DNA of 64,000 nt, from NCBI RefSeq assembly GCF_000153305.1, contig NZ_CH724107.1, positions 477,377-541,376 on the forward strand. The letters are read 5' to 3'. The translations under genes were made by a program, and so were the position numbers. Under the pieces are notes generated by a model that saw only the letters and a list, made by a program, of their open reading frames with translations, searched no databases and was not told the origin of the DNA. The stretch comes from Oceanicola granulosus HTCC2516 (lineage in GTDB: Bacteria > Pseudomonadota > Alphaproteobacteria > Rhodobacterales > Rhodobacteraceae). Below are positions 1 through 8,460 of this stretch, piece after piece. The stretch's first letter is position 1. Each line of letters begins with the position of its first letter.

Positions 1-3000
1 CCGCAGCGCCAGCATCGAGGGCGTGAAGACCAGCGTCAGCACCGTCGCGATGCCGAGGCCGAAGACCACCGCCGTGGCGAGCTGCGTCCACCAGAGCGCG
101 GTCGGCGAGCCCACCGAGTAGCCGCCGCCGAAGAAGTCGATCGACAGCCCGAACATCATCGGCGTCAGGCCCGCCATCGTGGTGATCGTGGTCAGCAGCA
201 CCGGCCGCAACCGCTCCTCGGCGGTGCGCACGATGGCCTTCAGGCGCGGCATGTAGGCGGCGTATTCCTGGTAGGTGTCGATCAGCACGATGTTGTTGTT
301 CACCACGATCCCCGCGAGCGCGACGATGCCGGTGCCGGTCATGATGATCGAGAACGCCTGGTCCATCACCAGCATTCCGATCAGCACGCCGGCCGTCGAC
401 ATGATGACCGCGAGCAGCACCAGGACGGCGTTGTAGAACGAGTTGAACTGCGCCAGCAGGATGATGAACATCAGCCCCAGCGCGCCGATGAAGGCGGTCA
501 TCAGGAACGCCTGGCTCTCCGCCTGGTCGGCCTGGTCGCCGGCCCATTCGTAGCCGATGTCGCCCGGCAGCGCGCCTGCGTCGGCGAGCCAGGTCTCGAG
601 CTCGGCGATCCGCTCGGTCGGGGTGATCGGCGTGACGCGCAGCTCGTCGGCCTGGAGACGGCGCTCGACGTCGGCGAGCGCGACGCCGGCGGTGAGGTCG
701 CTCACCTGGTAGCGCGTGCCGTCGGCCCCGGTGAGGACGGGATTGCCGTTGTCGCGCACCCGCACGTCGTCGCCGATCTCGCGGGCGTAGGCGAGCACGT
801 TGCCGGCCTCGTCGGGCAGGGCGATCTCGTCGCCCGGCTGCGCCTCGAGGGCGACGAAGCCCGGCTCCACGTCGGCGCGGATCTCGAAGTAGCGCTCCTG
901 GTCGATCCGGTCGATCTGGGCGAGCTTCTCGACCGGGGTCAGCGTGATGAAGTTCGACAGCGGCACCAGCCCGTCGGGCGTGCGGACCCGCAACGTCTCG
1001 AGGGTGGAGAGCACGCGCTCGTCCTCGGGGAAGCGGACGCGGATCTCGATCTCCTCGTCGGAGCTGTCGACGCGCATGGTGTCGAGCAGGATGCCGCGCG
1101 TGACGAGCTGCACCATCGCGCCGACGGCGGCGACGCTGGCGCCGAACTGGCCGGCGCGCTCGACGTCGACGTCGATCTGCCAGTCGATGCCGGGCAGGGG
1201 CAGGGTGTCTTCCACGGCGATCAGGCCGGGCATCTGGTCGAAGTAGGCGCGGGTCTGGGCGACGGCGCCGGTCAGCGCTGTCCAGTCGTTGCCCTTGAGG
1301 CGCAGGGTGATCGGCTTGGCCGCGCCGGGGCCCATGGCGAGGTTGAGCGCCTCGGTGCGCAGCCCCGGGATCGCGTCGAGCCGGTCCTGCAGCCGCTCCA
1401 TCACCACGTCGCCGTCGAGCTCCTCGAGCGTCACGTCGGGATTGGCGGCCACGAAGGCGGGACGGTCCTCCCACGGAACGAGCTCGAGCTGGAGCTGGCC
1501 GATCGTGTCGGCCGGCCCGGAGGCGCCGGCGGTGTTGGAGTTGAGCCCGCCGTCGCCGGCGAAGGCGAAGACGGTCTGGATGCCGACCGTGTCGAGCGCG
1601 ACCTCCTCGGCCTGGCGCACGAGCGCGTCCTTCTCGGCGAGGCTGAGGTTGCCGCGGGCCTGGACGTAGATGATCGACTGCTCGGGCTCGCTGTCGGCGA
1701 AGAATTCGACGCCGTTGGAGTTCTCGCCGAAGTAGCCGAAGGTGAAGACCACGAAGCCGACGACGGCGGCGATGGTGACGAGCGGCATGACCGGGTTGCC
1801 GGTGATGAGCCGGATCACCCAGCCGAACGGCGTGTGCCCGCGCTCGGCGCGCACGGTGCGCGGCTTGCGCTGGAACTTCACCGAGTCGAGCGCGATGGAC
1901 AATCCGATGACCGAGGCGAGGAACAGCGCGATGCCCGGCAGGCTGTCGGCGAGGCCCGAGGTCTGGACCGCGCCGCCCGCGAGGTAGGCCGGGTTGAGGA
2001 TCAGCATCGCGCCGAGGAAGGTCAGCGCGCCCGCCACCGGCACCAGCAGCGCCCGCACCGCCCACGGCAGGCTACGGCGCAGCCCGTTGGCGGCGCGCCC
2101 GAAGCTGCGGCTCATCCGGCCGGTGATGCCGCCCATGATCGGCAGGAAGATCAGCGCCACGATCAGCGAGGCGCAGAGCACGAAGATCAGCGTGACGGGG
2201 AGCATCCCCATGAACTGCCCCGGCAGGCCCGGCCAGAACAGCATTGGCAAGAACGCGCAGAGCGTGGTGGCGGTGGAGGAGACGACGGGCCAGAACATCC
2301 GCTTGGCGGCGTCGGTGTAGGCGTGCATCGGCCCGACGCCCTCCTCGATGCGCTTGTCGGCGTACTCCACCACGACGATCGCGCCGTCGACGAGCATCCC
2401 CACAGCGAGGATCAGGCCGAACATCACGATGTTGGAGATCGTCACGTCCATCACCGCGAGGAACGCGAAGCAGAGCAGGAACGACGTCGGGATCGCGAAG
2501 CCCATGAGCAGCGCCGGCCGGGTGCCGAGCGCGGCGAGCACCACGATCATCACCAGCGCCACCGCGGTGAGCACCGAGCCCTCGAGCTGGCTGACCATGG
2601 AGGCGATGGTGCGGCTCTGGTCGTTGGAGGTGCCCACGTCGATCGCGTCGCGCAGCTCTTCGGGCCAGGCGGCGCGCTCGGCGGCGACCTCCTGCTGCAC
2701 GAGCGCCGACGTGTCGATGACGTTGAAGCCCTTGCGCTTGACCACCTGCAGCGCGACCGTGTTGACCCCGTCGAAGCGGGCGGTGCTGGTGCGGTCCTCG
2801 AAAGTGAGCCGTATCTCGGCGAGCTCTCCGAGCGTCACCTGGCGGTCGCCGTCGCTCTTGACGACGAGCTCGTAGATGTCCTGCGCCTCGTCGAAGCTCG
2901 AGGGAATCTTGATGGCGAAGGCGCCCTGTTCCGTCTCGATCTCGCCGGCGGCGATGAGCTGGTTGTTCTGGGTCACCACGTCGATCAGCTCGGTCGCGGT

Positions 3001-3591
3001 GACGTTGTAGGCCTCGAGCCGCAGCGGATCGATGATGACCTCGAGCATCTCGTCGCGCTGCCCGGTGAGCGAGGCCGACAGCACCGGCTCCAGCCCCTCG
3101 AGGCGGTCCTGCAGGTCCTTGGCGACGCGCAGCAGGGTGCGCTCGGGTACCCGGCCGGTGAGGTTGACGATCAGGATCGGGAATTCGGAGAAGTTGATCT
3201 CGTTGATCGTGTACTGGTCGGCGCCCTCGGGGAACTGGCCCTGCACGTTGTTCATCGCGTCGCGCACGTCGGCCATGGTCTGGGTCTTGTCCCAGCCGAA
3301 CTCGAACTCGAGCGACACCCCGGCATAGCCCTCGGAGGCGGTCGAGGTCATCGTCTTGAGCCCGTCGATGTCGGCGAGCTCGGTCTCCATCGGCTTGACG
3401 AGCAGCGTCTCGCTGTCGGCGGCGGAAATGCCCTGGAACGGAACCGAGACGAAGAGGGCGGGGATCTCGATGTCGGGCTCGCCCTCCTTGGGCAGGCTGA
3501 CATAGGCCGTCGCGCCGGCCACGACGGACAGCACGATGAAGGCCATGACCATCCGCGCCCGGGAGGCGGCCCAGTCGATCAGTCCGTTCAT
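1..3591 (-). CDS. RND-family efflux transporter permease, 3' end cut by window edge
   Basis: Inner-membrane subunit of a proton-driven RND exporter (AcrB/MexB superfamily), expected to work with the adaptor encoded just upstream and an outer-membrane channel not seen here. About 1197 codons are visible, starting MNGLIDWAASRARM with the first membrane helix at about residues 13-33. The two large periplasmic porter regions and the TM2-6 and TM8-10 blocks can be read; the last helices lie beyond base 1. The TM4 motif reads GMLVDGAIVVVE (near residue 400) and TM10 reads GIVVNNNIVLID (near residue 1097). AcrB has DD and K at these relay positions, so one Asp and the Lys are replaced. The ATG overlaps the stop of the adaptor gene (ATGA), giving translational coupling. 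The substrate cannot be told from sequence. Confidence 0.93.
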   Translation of the reverse strand, partial: MNGLIDWAASRARMVMAFIVLSVVAGATAYVSLPKEGEPDIEIPALFVSVPFQGISAADSETLLVKPMETELADIDGLKTMTSTASEGYAGVSLEFEFGWDKTQTMADVRDAMNNVQGQFPEGADQYTINEINFSEFPILIVNLTGRVPERTLLRVAKDLQDRLEGLEPVLSASLTGQRDEMLEVIIDPLRLEAYNVTATELIDVVTQNNQLIAAGEIETEQGAFAIKIPSSFDEAQDIYELVVKSDGDRQVTLGELAEIRLTFEDRTSTARFDGVNTVALQVVKRKGFNVIDTSALVQQEVAAERAAWPEELRDAIDVGTSNDQSRTIASMVSQLEGSVLTAVALVMIVVLAALGTRPALLMGFAIPTSFLLCFAFLAVMDVTISNIVMFGLILAVGMLVDGAIVVVEYADKRIEEGVGPMHAYTDAAKRMFWPVVSSTATTLCAFLPMLFWPGLPGQFMGMLPVTLIFVLCASLIVALIFLPIMGGITGRMSRSFGRAANGLRRSLPWAVRALLVPVAGALTFLGAMLILNPAYLAGGAVQTSGLADSLPGIALFLASVIGLSIALDSVKFQRKPRTVRAERGHTPFGWVIRLITGNPVMPLVTIAAVVGFVVFTFGYFGENSNGVEFFADSEPEQSIIYVQARGNLSLAEKDALVRQAEEVALDTVGIQTVFAFAGDGGLNSNTAGASGPADTIGQLQLELVPWEDRPAFVAANPDVTLEELDGDVVMERLQDRLDAIPGLRTEALNLAMGPGAAKPITLRLKGNDWTALTGAVAQTRAYFDQMPGLIAVEDTLPLPGIDWQIDVDVERAGQFGASVAAVGAMVQLVTRGILLDTMRVDSSDEEIEIRVRFPEDERVLSTLETLRVRTPDGLVPLSNFITLTPVEKLAQIDRIDQERYFEIRADVEPGFVALEAQPGDEIALPDEAGNVLAYAREIGDDVRVRDNGNPVLTGADGTRYQVSDLTAGVALADVERRLQADELRVTPITPTERIAELETWLADAGALPGDIGYEWAGDQADQAESQAFLMTAFIGALGLMFIILLAQFNSFYNAVLVLLAVIMSTAGVLIGMLVMDQAFSIIMTGTGIVALAGIVVNNNIVLIDTYQEYAAYMPRLKAIVRTAEERLRPVLLTTITTMAGLTPMMFGLSIDFFGGGYSVGSPTALWWTQLATAVVFGLGIATVLTLVFTPSMLALR

Positions 3592-4934
3592 CCCTCGTTC
3601 TCCCGGTAGGTCGGATCGACCGGCACGCCGTCGATGACGTATTCCTGCCCGACGACGATCACGTCGACGCGCTCGGGCAGGCCGCTGACCCAGATCCCCT
3701 CGCCGCTGTCGCGCACCATCTGGACCGGCATGAAGGCGGCGGTGGAATCGTCGGCGACGGCGCGGATGCCGAGGTCGCCGTCGTCGTTGAGCGTGAGCGC
3801 CGATTGCGGCAGCAGGTGGGCGTCTTGGCCCTCGGCGCGGATCATGATCTCGACGGTCTGCCCGTCGCTCACCGAGAGGTCGGCGTTGTCGACCGTCACC
3901 TCGACGCGGAAGGTGCGGGTGGTCTCGTCGGCGGAGCGCGCGAGGTAGGTGACCTCGCCGCGCAGCTCCTCGCTCGCCGAGGCGAGGCGGGCGACGGCGG
4001 GCGCGCCGAGCTCGACCTTGCCGACGCCGATCTCGGGGACGAAACCGACGAGGCGGATCGGGTCGAGCTGGATGATCGTGGCGCAGAGCCCGCCGGCCTG
4101 CAGCAGGCTGCCCCGCTCGGCGGCGTCGGTCTCCATCAGGCCCGCGAAGGGCGCCGTGATCCGGAGCCGGTCGATCTCGCGCTCGGAGCTTGCCACCTGC
4201 GCCTGCGCCGACACGATGGCCGCCTGCGCGCCCTGCACGGCGGCGACGGCGCCCTCGACGCCGGCCTCGGCGCCCTTGATCCCGGCGGTGGTGCTCGACA
4301 GGGTCGCCTGCGCCGACGACACCGACGCCCGCGCGCTCTCGAGCGCGGCCTCGGCGTTGGCGAGGCGGGTCTCGCTGGCGAAGCCGTCCTCGCTGAGGCG
4401 GCTGGCGGCGTTGTAGTTGATCTCGGCCTCGGCGAGCCGGGCCTCGGCCTCGGCGAGGCGGGCCTCGGCCTCGGCGACGCGGGCGACGGCCTCGGCCTGC
4501 TTGGCCTCCGCCTCGGGCACCCGGGCCTCGGCCTCGGGCAGCCGTGCGCGGGCCTCGGCGAGGCGGCCGAGCGCCTCGTCGAGCGTCGCCTGCCGGGCGC
4601 CGGGATCGAGCTCGCAGAGCAGGTCGCCCTCCTCGACGTAGCTGCCCTTGTCGAGCGGCTCCGAGATCACCAGCCCCGATGTCTCCGCCCGAACGTCGAC
4701 GCTGCGCGCCGCCTCGGTGCGCCCGCGCAGCACGACGGCGTCGTCGATCGTGCTCGCCTGCGACGTCATCGCCACGACCGACACCGCCTCGGGGCCCTCG
4801 TCGGGCATGGCCACCTCGGCGGGCGCGTCCTCGACCGACACCTGCGCGATGGCGAGCAGCGTGCCGCGGTCGACCACCACGAAGTAGACCACAACCGTCA
4901 CGAGGATGGCCGTGAGAATTGGCATGAGACGCAT
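3588..4934 (-). CDS. RND efflux periplasmic adaptor (membrane fusion protein, HlyD/AcrA type)
   Basis: Periplasmic adaptor of 448 aa that would bridge the RND permease to an outer-membrane channel. A single N-terminal membrane anchor (about residues 5-22, LTAILVTVVVYFVVV) has no lipobox. A biotinyl-lipoyl-like half follows (VRAETSGLVISEPLDKGSYVEEGD), then a long alpha-hairpin from about 107 to 250, the second lipoyl half (RLRITAPFAGLMETDAAERG) and the beta-barrel. The rising arm of the hairpin is strikingly regular, with Ala-Glu-Ala-Arg heptads encoded by near-identical 21-base units between about 4430 and 4560. It is the first gene of a two-gene operon, overlapping the permease by 4 bases. 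The promoter region upstream carries two palindromes fitting a TetR-type repressor. Confidence 0.92.
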   Translation of the reverse strand: MRLMPILTAILVTVVVYFVVVDRGTLLAIAQVSVEDAPAEVAMPDEGPEAVSVVAMTSQASTIDDAVVLRGRTEAARSVDVRAETSGLVISEPLDKGSYVEEGDLLCELDPGARQATLDEALGRLAEARARLPEAEARVPEAEAKQAEAVARVAEAEARLAEAEARLAEAEINYNAASRLSEDGFASETRLANAEAALESARASVSSAQATLSSTTAGIKGAEAGVEGAVAAVQGAQAAIVSAQAQVASSEREIDRLRITAPFAGLMETDAAERGSLLQAGGLCATIIQLDPIRLVGFVPEIGVGKVELGAPAVARLASASEELRGEVTYLARSADETTRTFRVEVTVDNADLSVSDGQTVEIMIRAEGQDAHLLPQSALTLNDDGDLGIRAVADDSTAAFMPVQMVRDSGEGIWVSGLPERVDVIVVGQEYVIDGVPVDPTYRENEG

Positions 4935-4959
4935 GGGCGATCGTCCGTTGGGTCTGTTA

Positions 4960-4977
4960 CTGAACCTGTCAGTTCAC
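4960..4977. promoter_or_regulatory. Inverted repeat, probable repressor operator of the efflux operon
   Basis: CTGAAC-CTGTCA-GTTCAC: half-sites TGAAC/GTTCA with a 6-base spacer, 26 bases upstream of the adaptor ATG. On the minus strand a candidate -35 (TTGCGC, about 4999-5004) and -10 (TAAGTG, about 4977-4982) place this palindrome over the transcription start. This arrangement is typical of TetR-family control of efflux operons. No TetR gene lies in the window, so the regulator is inferred. Confidence 0.55.
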
Positions 4978-5024
4978 TTAGCGACTTTGTGCCGTAGCGC
5001 AAGCATCGCACACCCAGCTTTACG

Positions 5025-5042
5025 CTGAACGGGCCGGTTCAG
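5025..5042. promoter_or_regulatory. Second inverted repeat with the same half-sites
   Basis: CTGAAC-GGGCCG-GTTCAG is a perfect 6+6 palindrome with a 6-base spacer. It has the same half-sites and spacing as the site 65 bases away at 4960-4977, centre to centre. It lies upstream of the candidate efflux promoter. A second binding site for the same regulator is the simplest reading. Confidence 0.5.
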
Positions 5043-5066
5043 ATGAATTTTGTTGCAGGAGCGCGC

Positions 5067-5102
5067 AAAAAAGCCCGGCCGCGCACGTCGCGCGGCCGGG
5101 CT
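5067..5102 (-). terminator. Rho-independent terminator of the 333-aa membrane protein gene
   Basis: Read on the minus strand, a perfect 13-bp stem (AGCCCGGCCGCGC / GCGCGGCCGGGCT) closes a 5-base loop and is followed by a run of T. It begins 44 bases past the stop of the gene at 5146-6147 and insulates it from the efflux operon. Confidence 0.85.
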
Positions 5103-5145
5103 GGAGGGGCGAGGGCGCGCGCGTGGCGCGGCCGTGCCGGGGGGG

Positions 5146-6147
5146 TCAGTCGCGAACCGGACGCCCCATGGCGGCGCCGGCGACGGCGGCGATCAGGCCG
5201 AGCAGGGAGGCGATGAAGGCGCCCATGGCGGCGGTGCTGGCGGCGTCGACGGCGGTATCGAGCGCCTCGGCGGCCGCCTGGCGCGCTTCGTCGAGCGCGT
5301 TCTGCGCCGCGGCGGTGGCTTCCTCAAGCTGCGTCTCCACCTCGGCGATGAAGCGCTCGGCCTCGGTCTCGGTGATGCCGAAGCGCTGCTCCATGACCGC
5401 GATCGCCTCGGCGCGATCTTCCTCGCCGAGCACGCCGCCGCCGCCGAACAGCGTGCCGACGAAGTCGTCGATCTCCTCGGCCGCCGTGCCGGGCTGCGCG
5501 ACGATCTCCGACGCCGTCTGCTGCGCGGCGTTCACCGCCCGGCGCTGCTCGGACTGACTGACCACCTCGCGGAAGATGTCGCGCGCCTGAGCCTGGAACG
5601 CCTCCGGCGTCAGGCCCTCGGCCTCGAGTTGGGCACGGAGGTCGTCGGGCAGCGCGTCCATGCCCATCTGCGGCAGCGCCAGGTCGGGCACCTGCACGTC
5701 CTCGGGGATCACCGCCTGCGCCGCGCTCGACACGCCGCTGGCGGCGCTGCCGAGCAGCGAGCCGGTCATGTTCACGAGGCCCATCGAGGCCGAGACCGCG
5801 AGCCACGCGGCGGCGAGGGTGGTGACGGCCCAGACGGCGGCGCCGTGCAGGTAGTTGCCCATCTTGTGCAGCACGCCGCCGAGGCGGCCGGCCGCGTAGC
5901 CGCCGCCGAGCAGGGCCAGCAGCTGCGAGATCACGATCCACCACGGCGCAACGGAGGGAACCGCGCCCACGGGCTCCGCGTCGGTCGGCTCGAGCGCGGC
6001 GAAGCCCCACCAGAGGCCGAGCAGCGACAGCAGTATGAAGAGCGCGAGCGCGATGGCGGTGCCGGCAAAGATGGCGCTCCACGAGGCGCGGCCGCCCCGG
6101 TCGAGAGTGGATTCAGCGGCCATCGCCGCGCTTGTCGTTGCTTTCAT
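5146..6147 (-). CDS. Hypothetical membrane protein with coiled-coil-like soluble domain
   Basis: A 333-aa protein I do not recognise as a named family. Hydrophobic segments lie at about 24-48 (IFAGTAIALALFILLSLLGL), 67-85, 100-125 and at the C-terminus (about 308-327). Between them, roughly residues 140-300, sits a soluble region rich in Ala, Glu and Gln, with heptad-like stretches such as EVETQLEEATAAAQNALDEA. The start is ATG at 6147, with GGAG seven bases upstream. It is transcribed alone, away from the yfgM-like gene, and ends at a strong terminator. Glycine-rich membrane segments at both ends suggest a membrane-organising or stress-type protein, but that is only inference. Confidence 0.75.
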   Translation of the reverse strand: MKATTSAAMAAESTLDRGGRASWSAIFAGTAIALALFILLSLLGLWWGFAALEPTDAEPVGAVPSVAPWWIVISQLLALLGGGYAAGRLGGVLHKMGNYLHGAAVWAVTTLAAAWLAVSASMGLVNMTGSLLGSAASGVSSAAQAVIPEDVQVPDLALPQMGMDALPDDLRAQLEAEGLTPEAFQAQARDIFREVVSQSEQRRAVNAAQQTASEIVAQPGTAAEEIDDFVGTLFGGGGVLGEEDRAEAIAVMEQRFGITETEAERFIAEVETQLEEATAAAQNALDEARQAAAEALDTAVDAASTAAMGAFIASLLGLIAAVAGAAMGRPVRD

Positions 6148-6322
6148 TGTTCAACTCCGGGCAGGTGCATATCTGCGGAGGGAATGCCGCTCCCGCAGCC
6201 GAAGTTCCGCGATCTGGGCGGGTTCCCACCGATCCGCCCGCCCTTGTCCCGCCGCGCCGCTTCGCGATAAGAGGGCCCGAACCAGCGTTCGGCCCCTCAG
6301 CGGGCATCCGGGAGGCACGGCA

Positions 6323-7027
6323 TTGAGCAACAACGAGAGCTTCATCGACGAGGTCAACGAGGAGGTCCGCCGCGACCGGCTCTACGGCTATCTCCGCCGC
6401 TACGGCTGGATCGCCGCGCTCGTGGTGGTGCTGATCGTGGGCGGGGCCGCGTGGTCGGAATGGAGCCGGGCGCGCGAGCAGGCCCGGGCGCAGGAGCTCG
6501 GCGACGCGCTGCTCGCCGCCGCCGAGATGGAGGACGCCGAGGCCCGCGCCGCCGCGCTCGAGGCGCTGGCGCCCGAGGGGCCGGCCGTCGCCGTCGCGGG
6601 GATGCTGGCCGCCGAGGCGCAGGCCGAGGCCGGCGACAGCGCCGCCGCCACCGCCACGCTCGCCGCGCTCGCCGACGATCCCGAGGTGCCGCCGCTCTAC
6701 CGCGATCTCGCCGCGCTCAAGGCGCTGATGCTCGATGAGACGATGTCGCCCGCCGAGCGCGCCGCCGCCTTCGGCGAGCTCGCCCGCCCCGGCGCGCCGT
6801 TCCGCATGGTGGCGCTCGAGCAGCAGGCGCTCGCCGAGGTCGCCGCCGGCGACGCCGAGACCGCGCTCGACACACTGGCCCGGATCATTCGCGACGCCGA
6901 CGTCTCGCAGGACTTGCGCGACCGCGCCACTACGCTGATGGTGGCCCTCGGCGGCGAACCCGAGACGCTGGCCGGGGCCGGTGCCGGCGGCGCGAGCGTG
7001 ACCGCCGAGCCGGCCGCCGAGCAGTGA
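6323..7027 (+). CDS. YfgM-like tetratricopeptide membrane protein (BamB/SecYEG-associated family)
   Basis: A 234-aa protein with a short cytosolic N-terminus (SNNESFIDEVNEEVRRDRLY), one membrane helix (about 28-46, IAALVVVLIVGGAAWSEW) and an Ala-rich helical periplasmic domain of TPR-like repeats. YfgM homologues are ancillary subunits at the SecYEG translocon linked to periplasmic chaperones. The start is TTG at 6323, chosen because GGAGG sits seven bases upstream and the conserved start of the protein follows; a longer ATG reading frame runs back into the divergent gene and is unlikely. The gene is followed by bamB and der, the same order as in Escherichia coli (yfgM-bamB-der), which strengthens the call. 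Confidence 0.85.
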   Translation: MSNNESFIDEVNEEVRRDRLYGYLRRYGWIAALVVVLIVGGAAWSEWSRAREQARAQELGDALLAAAEMEDAEARAAALEALAPEGPAVAVAGMLAAEAQAEAGDSAAATATLAALADDPEVPPLYRDLAALKALMLDETMSPAERAAAFGELARPGAPFRMVALEQQALAEVAAGDAETALDTLARIIRDADVSQDLRDRATTLMVALGGEPETLAGAGAGGASVTAEPAAEQ

Positions 7028-7077
7028 GCAGGGCAGGCGCGCCGCACGAGACGGAACCGAGGCGAGGGGCGACAGGC

Positions 7078-8415
7078 ATGAGATCGACGACCAAGACGGG
7101 CCTCGCTCTGACGCTCGCCCTGCTGGCCGCCGCCTGCGGCGCTCCCGACACCCGGCTCCCCGGCGAACGGCTCGGCCTGCGCGCCTTCGACAGCGCCCCC
7201 GATCCGGCCGCCATCCGCGCCGCCCAGCCAAACACCGCCCGCGCCATCGCGCTGCCCGCGGCGCGCGTCAACGCCGCCTGGACCCATCGCGGCGGCGAGG
7301 CCGACCACTTTCTCGGACACGTCGCGCTCGGCCCGACCCCGACGCTCGCCTTCCGCACGCCGATCGGCGCGGGCGACAGCCGCCGGGCCCGCATCACCGC
7401 CGACCCGGTCGTCGCCGACGGCCGCGTCTTCACCCTCGACGCCAACGCCACCCTCAGCGCCACCGCCGTCACCGGCGAGCCGCTCTGGGCAGTGTCCGTC
7501 GCGCGCCGGCTCGACGCGGCCACCGATGCCTCGGGCGGCGGGCTCGCCTACGCCGACGGCGTGGTCTACGTCACCACCACCTTCGGCGAGCTGATCGCCA
7601 TCGACGCGGCGACCGGCGGCGAGTTCTGGACCCAGGACCTCGACGCGCCGGGCGGCTCCGCGCCCACCGTCTCGGGCGACCTCGTCTACGTCGCGGCGCG
7701 CAACGGGCGCGCCTGGGCGATCGACCGGGGCAACGGCCGGATCCGCTGGACGCTCGCCGGCACGCCCTCGCCCGACGGCTTCGACGGCGGCGCCGGCGCG
7801 GCGGTGTCGGGCGGCTACGCGCTGTTCCCGTTCCCCTCGGGCGAAGTCGTCGGCGCCTTCGCGCAAGGCGGCATCCGGCGCTGGTCGTCCTTCGTCGCCG
7901 GCCGCCGGCTCGGCCGGGCGGGGGGCTTCGTCACCGACATCTCGGGCGATCCCGTCGTCGCCGACGGCCGGGTCTATGCCGGCAACGTCTCGGGGGCGCT
8001 CGACGCGCTCGACCTCGAGACCGGCGAGACGATCTGGTCGGTCACCGAGGGCGCGCTGAGCCCGGTGGTGCCGGTCGGCGATTCCGTGTTCCTCGTCAAC
8101 GAGGTCAACCAGCTGGTCCGCCTCGACGCCGCCACCGGCGCCCCGATCTGGCGCCAGGAGTTGCCGACCTTCGTCGAGCAGCGCTTCAGCCTGTTCCGCA
8201 AGCCCAACCGGCTCCATGCCCATTACGGCCCCGTCCTCGCCGGTGGCCGTCTCGTCGTCGCCTCCTCCGATGGCCTGCTGCGCTTCTTCGACCCGGTCTC
8301 GGGCGCGCTGACCGGCCAGAGCGAGCTTCCCGGCGGCGCGACCACCAACCCCGTCGTCGCGGGCGGTGTGCTCTACGTGGTCAACAAGGACGGCGAACTT
8401 CTCGCTTTCCGTTGA
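7078..8415 (+). CDS. bamB: Outer membrane assembly lipoprotein BamB-like PQQ beta-propeller
   Basis: A 445-aa beta-propeller lipoprotein, expected to be the BamB subunit of the BAM complex that inserts outer-membrane proteins. The signal peptide (TKTGLALTLALLAAACG) ends in an LAAC lipobox. Repeating propeller blades show the PQQ-type pattern, such as DPVVADGRVFTLDANATLSA, YADGVVYVTTTFGELIAID and DPVVADGRVYAGNVSGALDA. A GTG at 7024 overlapping the previous stop is possible, but ATG 7078 starts directly at the signal peptide and has a purine-rich site (GGCGAGGGGCGA) before it. The operon position between the YfgM-like gene and der supports the name. Confidence 0.88.
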   Translation: MRSTTKTGLALTLALLAAACGAPDTRLPGERLGLRAFDSAPDPAAIRAAQPNTARAIALPAARVNAAWTHRGGEADHFLGHVALGPTPTLAFRTPIGAGDSRRARITADPVVADGRVFTLDANATLSATAVTGEPLWAVSVARRLDAATDASGGGLAYADGVVYVTTTFGELIAIDAATGGEFWTQDLDAPGGSAPTVSGDLVYVAARNGRAWAIDRGNGRIRWTLAGTPSPDGFDGGAGAAVSGGYALFPFPSGEVVGAFAQGGIRRWSSFVAGRRLGRAGGFVTDISGDPVVADGRVYAGNVSGALDALDLETGETIWSVTEGALSPVVPVGDSVFLVNEVNQLVRLDAATGAPIWRQELPTFVEQRFSLFRKPNRLHAHYGPVLAGGRLVVASSDGLLRFFDPVSGALTGQSELPGGATTNPVVAGGVLYVVNKDGELLAFR

Positions 8416-8460
8416 CGCGGTGAGGGTGTATCGGCCCGGCTTCCCAACCCGAGGCGCGCC

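Noticed and set aside
1834..3609. A 591-codon open frame on the plus strand, rich in His, Asp and Arg
   Set aside because: It is antisense to the RND permease, whose conserved motifs are read on the minus strand. High GC makes long empty frames common here.
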